DNA from: Tetrapyrgos nigripes
Taxonomy: Eukaryota; Basidiomycota; Agaricomycetes; Agaricales; Campanellaceae
DNA length: 64,000 bases
NCBI GenBank assembly: GCA_013368315.1
Contig: JAACJM010000184.1
Location: 62,001 to 126,000 of the forward strand
Direction: 5' to 3'
This document shows positions 43,800 to 54,200 of the stretch, one piece after another. Positions within the stretch are counted from its first letter, which is position 1; every line of letters begins with the position of its first letter. The notes beneath the pieces are model-generated. The model did no database searches. It was not told the DNA's origin and saw only the letters and a program-made list of their open reading frames with translations. Both the position numbers and the translations under genes were made by a program.

Positions 43800-43965
43800 A
43801 AGACTCAAAATCTGCAGGTGGGGGATTACTTGTTGTGCTTAAACACGATTACACGAAAGGCACTATAAATTGATTCTGATGATCACAGATGGTGTCGGAG
43901 GCACAGGTCATCATCGAGAAGGGCAAGTAGTAGTCAGCCTTGTAGGATGACTAAAAACCAAGCCC

Positions 43966-46324
43966 TTAAACCCTCCTAACCCTCAACGGCACTCTCGCGC
44001 CCTTCTGGCCCTCAATCTTTGGACGGCGGAGAATAGACCGATGCATCTCTATCTTTGGGATAATATCCTTACCATCCGGAAATTCAAACGTATAGTTTCG
44101 AATGAGAACAGAAAGGACCGCCTGCATATACATACAACACGCAACAATCAATACATTTCACAAACAAAAAAACAATTGCAAAATCATTCAAAAATACAAA
44201 ACATTCAGGCTCACCTTAAACTCAGCCAACGCGAACCCCTTGCCTAAACAAATCCTCGGTCCATCACTGAACGTCAGTAGATGACGATGGCCCGAGACCC
44301 CTTTCGCAGCTTCAGGTATTCCGCTAGCCCCTTCTTCACCTTCGATCCACCTCTCCGGTCTGAATTGCTTAGCATTGGGACCCCATAAGGCTTCGGAACG
44401 ATTGATACAACGAATAGGTACAGTGATGACTGTACCTTTGGGGATAGCGATACCGGTGGTTTCACCGACCACGAATGATTTGCTGCTATTGTCAGAAGGC
44501 TGAAGAGGAGAGGAAAGCGGCATCACGTCGTCTGTGTTTGCCTGTTCAACCAGGATGATGAGCTTTAGTCATCTATAGATATCAGGAGAGACGCGTAGCA
44601 CTCACCGTCCTCGTAGTTTCAGTCAATGGAGGGTGCATCCTTAGTGTTTCGTGTACTACCGCATCGAGATACGGGAAATGGGTAGTCGTGTTGAGCTGAT
44701 CCCACGTAGGGTCAGTGACAGTCCGTGAAAGTTCCGCACGAAGTTTATCTTGGATATGTGGTTGTATGCAGAGCTCGATCAAGGCCCATGTTAAGCTGAC
44801 TACGATGGGACGATTGGGTAAAAGGATAAACTGAAGCTGAAGGGATTTAGGACATACTAGATGTGGTTTCGTATCCTGTATGAGAAGCATGGATTAATTA
44901 GCAGATAAAAGGATTCAATTTACACGACTTACCTGCCAACATAAGTACACTCTATTCGCGGCGATTGATCAGTCATCGTTCTCGATGAGCTATATATAAC
45001 TGAAAACCCTCACCATCTGCCAGAAATCAAAACTTTCGTTAGCACTAGTCCAGTCGCCATAGAACGCTTACGAACCTGTGCTGAAATCTCCTCTTTCGAC
45101 AGCCTCAAAGGAGAGGTTGGGTCTTCTGCCTTGACTAAGAAAAGTGAAGGAAGTCATATTTGGGATCAACTATGAAAGCTCTGCACGCACTCAGCAGCCC
45201 AATAACAGACTTGTCCCCTTCTTTGTCAACTAAACCAAGTTCCTTCTCCTTTCTCGTCTTCTCCAACAAGATTTCAGCAATTTCAAAAGTATCACTTCGA
45301 ATTCGCTGCCACATCTTGGATTCTTTGGTTGGTACGTGAAGTATTGGTGGAAAGATCGTGCCCAAGAGCCAGAGGATCAGACCAATTGGAGCGAAGATTC
45401 GAGAGAGAAAGGTTTCAGGAGGTGGTTTCAGCCCGGCGAAGGTGTCGAATAGGTCTGAGACAGTGGAGACTTGGCCAGAGAGAGAATCAAAGTCGTGTGA
45501 GAAGCCTGCAATACCGATACTGTCGAGGGATATGCGGTTCATCCTGAGTCAGGGAGAAACATCAGTTACATCATTTGACAGTAGTTCCAAAACAGACTAG
45601 ACGTACCACGTCTGTACATCAATCAGTTTGCCGTCGGGATTTGATTCAATCATTGAGTCCCATATCGTCTTCAGCTAGACAGTCTCAAGTGTAAGGATAG
45701 AGAACACACTCAAATAAACGAGGTTGTACGTACTTTGTATGTCGAGTCGTAGAATACGGAGGTCAAACGTCTAATCGCAATGTTGCTGAAGGCTGGGGTC
45801 AGAGCCTTGCGTTGTCGCTTGTGATTGCTTCCTTCTGCAATGAGGATACCATTGCTTAGAGAGAAAAGCGGTGAATATAAGACAGCGCCTCTTGCGAGGA
45901 ATGCTTACCCAATCTGTAGGAGGAGGATCCATTAGAAAGAGAGAAACTACACCCATGACTGACGACGCACCGTTCTCTTGATAAGAGTCTTGGATATTCC
46001 TGTCTGAATATACGTCACGGTCTCCTTGGCATAAAAGTGAGCAACCGCCTTGGGGTCCGTCAAAACAACGCGTTTCGAGCCTAAGACTGTGGGTATCTGA
46101 TAGACTGAACCATACTTCGTCGCCCATTCCTCGTATACAGCTCCAGGGTCCTGTGCTTGGTTTACATATCTGAGTACACCGAAGATGAGACTCTTCCTAG
46201 GTGGCCCTTTTAGGGGAGCCAGACGTCGGTCTCTTCTGAGACGAGAGATCAGTTCGGAGAGAAGCCAGACTGCTAGGGCGATGAAGAGCCCATCTACAGC
46301 CGATACTCTGTAGAGGCTGCTCAT
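43966..46324 (-). CDS. Cytochrome P450 monooxygenase, 558 aa, 12 exons
   Basis: Exons: 45971-46324, 45909-45913, 45734-45854, 45607-45674, 45191-45543, 45076-45134, 45014-45016, 44933-44951, 44858-44875, 44606-44799, 44215-44541 and 43966-44121. They total 1,677 nt, all GT..AG, in frame. Two are microexons of 5 and 3 nt. The N-terminal membrane anchor is near residues 10-26 (LFIALAVWLLSELISR), then the Pro-rich hinge, the C-helix region (EGSNHKRQRKALTPAF), the I-helix oxygen-binding motif AGYETTS (about 328-334, assembled from three short exons), the K-helix ExxR (384-387, ETLR), the PERW-type motif (RPERWIEG) and the haem loop FSDGPRICLG with Cys496. It acts at the ER with a P450 reductase; substrate unknown. 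All key residues are present, so probably active. Confidence 0.9.
45014..45016 (-). other. 3-nt microexon of the P450 (one Met codon)
   Basis: ATG between an acceptor (TTCTGGCAG) and a donor (GTGAGGG). Leaving it out keeps the frame but drops one residue just before the I-helix; the next exon cannot be joined otherwise without this intron pair. Confidence 0.65.
45909..45913 (-). other. 5-nt microexon of the P450
   Basis: ATTGG between CTCCTACAG and GTAAGC. Five bases are needed to join exon 1 (phase 0) to exon 3 (phase 2) and to give the conserved-looking IGNGILIAEG; skipping it breaks the frame. Confidence 0.75.
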
Positions 46325-46361
46325 GGTTGGAAACTGAGAAACAGTAAACATCATCACAGAC

Positions 46362-46368
46362 GTTTATA
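46362..46368 (-). promoter_or_regulatory. TATA-like box of the P450 gene
   Basis: TATAAAC on the minus strand, about 38 nt upstream of the ATG at 46324. Confidence 0.4.
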
Positions 46369-46619
46369 AACTTTGGCGCCATTTCAAATAGCGCTGCAAT
46401 AAAAGTATCACGCCATAGGTGCCAAAATATCTGTCGAACGGAAAAGTTTGGGAAAAGTGGACAGATAATCACGCATACTAATATTGTATTAGTGTCTCAC
46501 TAGTATTCTCATTCATGACTCCCTCGGAAGATGAACGTCGCGTCGCGTTAACGCCAAGTTACCGCACACACGTGATGGGGCGGCGGCAATGTTTTTTGTT
46601 TAGCTGCAGACAAACAAAT

Positions 46620-47570
46620 GGACAACGTCGAGGGCGATGAGCTCAAGGCGTTCTGGTCCGAGTCAACGCCGTGTTTTCAACTTCCCTCAACGTCGAAGAC
46701 GATGACCTCAAGGAATGGTAGCAGGTATGTATCTTGTTGTAAGTCCTGTTTTTGCCCTAAACGCATATTAGGTCGCAGAACTGAATTCGGTGACTACTCA
46801 CCTCGACGCCAACCCGAGACATTGAGAAAGCGACTCTAGAAAAATCCACGCCATCCCCCGGAGCCCCTCCGACAGACCTAGTCAAAGCCGACATTGGATT
46901 GGGCGCTGTAATTTGGCTGAGGGAGGATGGGATGAAGTAGTCGTTGTGTCGAGGGTTTGGGGGAATTGAGGCTCCATCAACGGCTACGACGACGACTGCA
47001 AGACCCAAGCCTATCCACCGGGTCACTACACCTTTGCATCAAGACCGGAATCGTCTGACAGGAGTCAGGGCTAGGGCTAGAGGGGTTAAAAACGTACGTC
47101 CTTCCTTCCTTTTCTTTCTTTCTTTTTCTACAAAGTTAGCTATAGCTAACCTGTTTCCTGTTTTTTCTCTCTTTTTCTTCGACATACAGCCCATCTCCCC
47201 ACCCACCCTCTCCATATCCTCCTCCTCACAAAGGGCATCCACATTTACGCGAACGCAGACCAGGACGTGTTTATGGGTTTACCACCATTCCCACCCCAGC
47301 TCCCTTTTCGTTAACGACCCTTCCCCCTCTCCCCACCACCACGACAACCATAACGGGCCCGACTTCCCCCTTCAACCTTAACCTTGAACCCTACGCCGAC
47401 GCCGACGCCTACAACACTGGTGAAGGTGAAGACAACGGCAGTGACAACTTTATTGGTGAAGAAGAAGATGAAGAGGAGGGTTAGGAAGACCCCGTCCCCG
47501 ACCTCACCAACAAATCATCTTGCTCCTAGAACGGGCGAGGTTGTTGGAAAGATTTAGGGTAGTTTGAGCG
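46620..47570 (+). pseudogene. Fourth, heavily deleted copy of the 535-aa family
   Basis: Plus strand. It keeps the exon 1 region (GAAGACGATGACCTCAAGG), the first intron with GTATGT donor (46725), short pieces of exon 2, the second intron (GTACGT donor near 47,095, ACATACAG acceptor near 47,189) and parts of the acidic last exon (about 47,380-47,570). Large deletions and stops throughout. The only copy on the opposite strand. Confidence 0.6.
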
Positions 47571-50500
47571 GCTTCAAAGCTAAGGCTAAGGGTTAATTTA
47601 CATTTCTAGGTTTCGGAGGTTAGGGGGGACTGATGGGGAAAGGTGGAGAAGCGAAGGCGAAGGGATAAAGAGAATTGGATAATTGAGCTTCGTAACCTTC
47701 ACCAGCTTCTTCCGTCTCATGCTCGCATCGACACCGTACCCAAACACTACCGACTCTCTACCTTCATGACGCGGCAACTGTCATGCACACCACCCCCCAC
47801 TTTAAATAAACTCTAATAACGTGTCGTCGGGTATGAAACATTGATGTGTGATGTGCTCGTCCAATGGTACGGTACATTTTCTATGTGCTTGTACCTCGCG
47901 CGTTTGACTGATTGGGCTCTATAGACCACAGCCTTATTAGCCTACATGGCCTTGAGCAACACAGCTCAACCCAATTCCCACATCCTCTTTGACCAGTGAA
48001 CCTCTAGCGGAAGGCTATAACGTTGAGTTCTCAAGCACCCATGGGATGTTGGGTACGTGATTTCCTTCTCTCGGTGTTGTAACCTGTCGACTAATCCTGT
48101 TTTTCCCCTTTGCGTCTATGCTCTTTGCGGATTCGGGCGCGCACATCTCTACAGATCCATATTCTTTGGTTAAGCGGGCCTGGTTAAACCATGTTTTGAC
48201 CTGATCTAAATGTTATTAGGCAGCAGAAAGGCTAGACGGTGTCAAGAAGAGGAGGAGAAGGATGTCGAGTTCTAGCTGGTGTACAATATGTAGTTTTTCT
48301 CGTAATAATTACTGATTATCATACTTATATAGACATTGTAAAGTAAACCTCGTACATGTCTGCGGATTATGGCTTGATATCGAATAAAGCTCTCTCACGG
48401 TATACCTTTGCGTCAACTGGCTTTAGCTGTGTGGCCCCGAGGGTATCTAAGTCTTAGAATCTGTGACGGAATACCGTCTGAGGCCGTATTTCGGTCCAAA
48501 AGATCATATTACTATTCCGTACGGTACAACTACACCCAAAGTGGCTTAGCTTTGACTCGAGTTGCTGGGTCGGGGAAGAGGGAGACGAAGGAAGGGAGGA
48601 CGTTTTAGCCGAATGAGTACCGTTGGCATCGTGAATGTCAAGTGGAAGAGGGCGGGATATATGATGACTAGTGGGGTAGAGGCGTAATGGTGTTCATGGG
48701 CTTAAAAGAGGACGTAGACGTAGGCCGGAATGCGTATAGAAGGCTGACGAGCGATGTAAGACGGTGAGATACACAGCTGTTGGACGAATATAGCTCACCT
48801 GAGACATCTATCCCTCATATTCTCCAACTACACCTTTACCTCTTTTTTCTTCTTCATATTCTCCGGCCCGCAGAGCTAACCACTGTGTGCCTTCCGTCGA
48901 GCCCATCCAGACCTCCGTTCCCTCATAACGAGGATGGTTCTGGCATGGATGACCTCGTCTGTTTGATGATTGGGTGCGGAGAGAGCCAGCGTCAGAGTAG
49001 GAACTGCCGAAGACTGTGGAAGAGGGTGGATGAGTTTCGTGAGCTGTTGTTCTGTTGATAAGAGCAGACTTCGTGGTTTCGGGAGAAACACGGGAGATGG
49101 GTTCTTATCACGTCACCATGGATGACGCGTCCACTCGCATGCCGTTTCGAGTGACTGGGTCCGGTAATACAGGCAACGAGAATGGCAAATTGTGAGATGA
49201 GGCGATAAAATCGGAGTAGGGACAGCCATAGGACCATTCGTTCAGAACGCGGACGATGGAACGAGGTTGGAACGAGGGATTGACTGGCAGAGCGTGATGA
49301 CCTCGAGGAGTGTGTTCGCCTCATTGTTGAAGGGAGGAAGGTTCCTACGTTCATTTGACTGTATCAGAGGGCTGATTCCTGCATGTACTGAGGACGTTGA
49401 CATAGGCTAAGGAGTAAGCAAGGAGACAAGGCCCAAAACTTGAGGCACCCAACACTGACGCTGAGCACGCTCTTTCTCCTCGTCCCGTCAGCTTCCGAGT
49501 AGATTCAGTGGACCGACATAGGGATTCGCATCGTGGTAGTCGTCTTGAAGGAAGATGAAAAGAAGTAATGGAGAACCGCTAAGTCCCTTGAGGGCCGGTT
49601 TCCGAGGGTTCGGCGTCTAGAGCGCTAAAGTTACCACAGATTATGGTATCCACATTTCCTTCCATGCTCTCTGATCCCTAAAGACAAGTTGAGGTGATAG
49701 TGCCGAGAAGTTGGAGATGCACTCACGAAAGACGCGTGCCGTGCAGCGGAGTCGACCCTGGAAGTTGCCTTCAAATTCCTGTGGACACCTAGCATCACGT
49801 CATACCCCGTAGACAGCCGGTGTCTCGTAAAATAAGTACCTCCGCCAGCTTGCACTGTAGATCAATCTTACGACTGCTTTGCACTGCACTGGTATCAGAT
49901 CATTTTGCATATCGTTCTTTCTAATTCCCTGCGCCGTTCCTTTTATGTTCTACGCTACGCTTGATTCTTCTATCGTTCCCGATGTTTTTCAACGAGTCAT
50001 AGGCTTCAACGAGACTATTTGCGTTGTTGTTTCCAATCTGCTGCGTGGACGTATGATGATAGGGTTTCTCAAAACGGGTAATTAGCTAGCATTTACACGC
50101 CCTACTTTCATCTTGTATTCTATTAATTACTATCTAATGACCGAACATGAAAATTGCGTGGTACCGGGTCAGGTAACTCTATTTCTCCACAGCCTTCCAC
50201 AGCTCTCAGCTCTTCCTTCCGAACTAGCTGCCAGTCATCCTGAACGTGTGGTACTTCTAGTTTCCTTTAACACACGCGTCATACATGCTTATCGTCAATG
50301 TAAATGGCATGTATGAGTCTGGCGGCCATGATCGATCCATCTTCCCTCAACGGGGGACAGAAAGCAAATTGAAAATTCGTACGAAGCCATTATCCGTCTT
50401 GCCTCGGAGTCGGATGTCCATGTCATTCTTGGAATTTCTTCTTACAGTTGCATTTTTTTTCTTGGCGGAGAATAGAAGCGCTTCCTCCAGTCTTTTATGG

Positions 50501-50754
50501 TTGAACTGGGTAGGCACTCCTGACATCAACAAAATAAGAGGATCATCGAATAGGACTCCGCCGAGGGCTAAACAGTTGTTGATTAAACTTTGTGATTATC
50601 AGTCCAGTGTCAACGTGCATCATCATGGTGTGAATACAGCGTGTTCATCTCGTTCTTATATCTCCACCGTCATTGCCTGCTCTACTAAAGTCTCCCTTTC
50701 CTTCCCTTTCTTATACACACGCTGCTATTTGCTCTCATTGTCCATAATCCTACT
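47571..50754. other. Long gene-poor region
   Basis: Only short frames on both strands without splice-consistent extension. Possible decayed coding near 48,121-48,200 (FADSGAHISTDPYSL, protease-like) is too short to call. No clear repeats or element ends. Confidence 0.4.
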
Positions 50755-50964
50755 ATGGACTCGCCACCCCCTCTCTTGAACCACCCGCCAATCCAGATGT
50801 TCTCAAATGCACAGGGGTTTTCCATGAACGAATGCACATTTCAAGTTGTTGGTGGAAACGTCAATAATTACTCTAGTGCGTCACAAATCAAAGTTTACGA
50901 AATAACAATTCTCTAAGTACTTACGTTCATCTCAGGCGGGAGTGACCACGCGGAAGTGCGTTGA
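50755..50964 (+). pseudogene. Possible leader of an NLR-type gene, truncated
   Basis: MDSPPPLLNHPPIQMFSNAQ then GFSMNECTFQVVGGNVNNYS, donor at 50876, acceptor at 50935, then ten more codons to a TGA. N-termini with FSNAQGF.....F..V.GN.N are common in mushroom NACHT/NLR-like and kinase-like proteins. No NACHT domain follows, so this is a leader fragment or a 49-aa remnant. Confidence 0.35.
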
Positions 50965-51285
50965 GACTTCATTGGTGAAACACAACTGATAACTTTGAGC
51001 CACACAGTTCTTGTATATCGTGAAAGGACCCTTACGATGCTTTGATGATGGCCTGCGAGACTACCATTTTGTGGTCCAACAACGGCGAGAGACGGGAGAT
51101 AAAGTGATGCTGATTGTACGGAGATTTTCGCCAAGTCAAGAGAGGGATCGAGATAATTTTGCAGTCTTGCTGGGAAAGTGCTGGTATGTGTCTTGAGTTT
51201 ATGCATGCATGAATATTGTTCTTCAACTGTGAATTATCTAGTTGGGCTCCATTTGCAATGAAAAAACTCATGAAGCTCACCATAA
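50965..51285. other. Spacer before the microexon-array gene
   Basis: No supported gene. The promoter of the following gene should be here; no clear TATA box. Confidence 0.35.
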
Positions 51286-54200
51286 ATGGGGATCCATGTT
51301 TGGCTGTATCATCTGCAGGTAGTCTCCTATTGCTGTTTCCTTTTGGTGATGTTTTGAATCTTTAAACAAAACAAGCTGTATACACATGGCAGGAACACAT
51401 TAAAGGCACATGGTTGTTTGAAGCGGAAGCAAAGATAAAAATGGTAAAATTTCACTGAATTTTCTGGCTTACTGTACACTAATTATTACTGAATCAAGTA
51501 TTTCAAGATTACTGTATGGCTTAAATTATATGGTGACAAGCATTTATACTGATAAACACTAGGCATTTTTTTACAATAATCACTCTATTTGGCCAGGTGA
51601 TTGGAGATGGGGAGATTTATGGAGCGGTTCTGGGAAATATAAGAATTTGAGACTTTGGGATTTAAATGGGAACCTAGTTTTGGATCCTGAGCAGCTGGAG
51701 TCTTGTCATCTGGCTTATCAAGAAGCAACACAATCTGTGGTATGGAATCTGTACCATATATTTATAACCCACTAAAGCAATACAGATGCAAAGAGCCAGA
51801 CATTTTTGGTCAGAGCTTGATTGGGCTCAGGATGATTATAAAAAGAAATTCAGTGAGTCAGGGACTGCTATACAACATAAAATTAATACAAAGAGTATAT
51901 CATTGATTGCAGGTTCAGTAACCATTCAACAGTTAATAGAGAGTCATATGAAGGAACAAATTGTGAGTATCAACTTTGCCATATCATCCTTTCCATCTGT
52001 TTCCAGGTTCCCTCTCAGTCTCTGCTGACTCCTGTTCCTTCTGGTCTCTGAAGTGGGTGAGTGCCTCTGTTTCCAGGTCCCCCTTCCCCCTCAGTCTCTG
52101 CTGACTCCTTTTCCTTCTGGTCTCTGCAGTCTGTGAGTGCCTCTGTTTCCAGGTCCCCCTTCCCCCTCAGTCTCTGCTGACTCCTGTTCCTTCTGGTCTC
52201 TGCAGTTTGTGAGTGCCTCTGTTTCCAGGTCCCCCTTCCCCCTCAGTCTCTGCTGACTCATGTTCCTTCTGGTCTCTGCAGGAGGTGAGTGCCTCTGTTT
52301 CCAGGTCTCCCTTCCCCTCAGTCTCTGCTGACTCCTGTTCCTTCTGGTCTCTGCAGTTGGTGAGTGCCTCTGTTTCCAGGTCCCCCTTCCCCCTCAGTCT
52401 CTGCTGACTCCTGTTCCTTCTGGTCTCTGCAGTTTGTGAGTGCCTCTGTTTCCAGGTCCCCCTTCCCCCTCAGTCTCTGCTGACTCCTGTTCCTTCTGGT
52501 CTCTGCAGCGGGTGAGTGCCTCTGTTTCCAGGTCCCCCTTCCCCCTGAGTCTCTGCTGACTTCTGTTCCTTCTGGTCTTTGCAGCGGGTGAGTGCCTCTG
52601 TTTCCAGGTCCCCCTTCCCCCTCAGTCTCTACTGACTCCTGTTCCTTCTGGTCTCTGCAGTCTGTGAGTGCCTCTGTTTGCAGGTCCCCCTTCCCCCTCA
52701 GTCTCTGCTGACTCCTGTTCCTTCTGGTCTCTGCAGTCTGTGAGTGCCTCTGTTTCCAGGTCTCCCTTTCCCCTCAGTCTCTGCTGACTCCTGTTCCTTC
52801 TGGTCTCTGCAGTGGGTGAGTGCCTCTGTTTCCAGGTCCTCCTTCCCCCTCAGTCTCTGCTGACTCCTGTTCCTTCTGGTCTCTGCAGGAGGTGAGTGCC
52901 TCTGTTTCCAGGTCCCCCTTCCCCCTCAGTCTCTGCTGACTCCTGTTCCTTCTGGTCTCTGCAGTTTGTGAGTGCCTCTGTTTCCAGGTCCCCCTTCCCC
53001 CTCAGTCTCTGCTGACTCCTGTTCCTTCTGGTCTCTGCAGCGGGTGAGTGCCTCTGTTTCCAGGTCCCCCTTCCCCCTGAGTCTCTGCTGACTTCTGTTC
53101 CTTCTGGTCTTTGCAGCGGGTGAGTGCCTCTGTTTCCAGGTCCCCCTTCCCCCTCAGTCTCTACTGACTCCTGTTCCTTCTGGTCTCTGCAGTCTGTGAG
53201 TGCCTCTGTTTGCAGGTCCCCCTTCCCCCTCAGTCTCTGCTGACTCCTGTTCCTTCTGGTCTCTGCAGTCTGTGAGTGCCTCTGTTTCCAGGTCTCCCTT
53301 TCCCCTCAGTCTCTGCTGACTCCTGTTCCTTCTGGTCTCTGCAGTGGGTGAGTGCCTCTGTTTCCAGGTCCTCCTTCCCCCTCAGTCTCTGCTGACTCCT
53401 GTTCCTTCTGGTCTCTGCAGGAGGTGAGTGCCTCTGTTTCCAGGTCCCCCTTCCCCCTCAGTCTCTGCTGACTCCTGTTCCTTCTGGTCTCTGCAGTTTG
53501 TGAGTGCCTCTGTTTCCAGGTACCCCTTCCCCCTCAGTCTCTGCTGACTCCTGTTCCTTCTGGTCTCTGCAGGAGGTGAGTGCCTCTGTTTGCAGGTCCC
53601 CCTTCCCCCTCAGTCTTTGCTGACTCCTGTTCCTTCTGGTCTCTGCAGGAGGTGAGTGCCTCTGTTTCCAGGTCTCCCTTCCCCTTCAGTCTCTGCTGAC
53701 TCCTGTTCCTTCTGGTCTCTGCAGGAGGTGAGTGCCTCTGTTTCCAGGCCCCCCCTCCCCCTCAGTCTCTGCTGACTCCTGTTCCTTCTGGTCTCTGCAG
53801 GAGGTGAGTGCCTCTGTTGCCAGGTTCCCCTTCCCCCTCAGTCTCTGCTGACTCCTGTTCCTTCTGGTCTCTGCAGCAGGTGAGTGCCTCTGTTTCCAGG
53901 TCTCCATTTCCCCTCAGTCTCTGGTCTCTGCAGTTTGTGAGTGCCTCTGTTTGCAGGTCCCCCTTCCCCCTCAGTCTCTGCTGACTCCTGTTCCTTCTGG
54001 TCTCTGCAGTGGGTGAGTGCCTCGATTTCCAGGTCTCCCTTCCCCCTTAGTCTCTGCTGACTCCTGTTCCTTCTGGTCTCTGCAGCAGGTGAGTGCCTCT
54101 GTTTCCAGGTCTCCATTTCCCCTCAGTCTCTGGTCTCTGCAGTTTGTGAGTGCCTCTGTTTGCAGGTCCCCCTTCCCCCTCAGTCTCTGCTGACTCCTGT

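Noticed and set aside
48408..49354. Several 60-120 codon frames in the gene-poor region
   Set aside because: They overlap each other on both strands and show no protein-like motif or intron structure.
51880..51910. 18-nt intron-like stretch (GTATATC to TTGCAG) in exon 51786-51962
   Set aside because: Far too short for an intron, and the reading frame continues through it.
53686..54116. Minus-strand frames across the array with repeated THLLQRPEGTGVSRD-type peptides
   Set aside because: The unit is 76 bp, not a multiple of three, so each frame lasts only about three units before a stop. They are shadows of the repeat.
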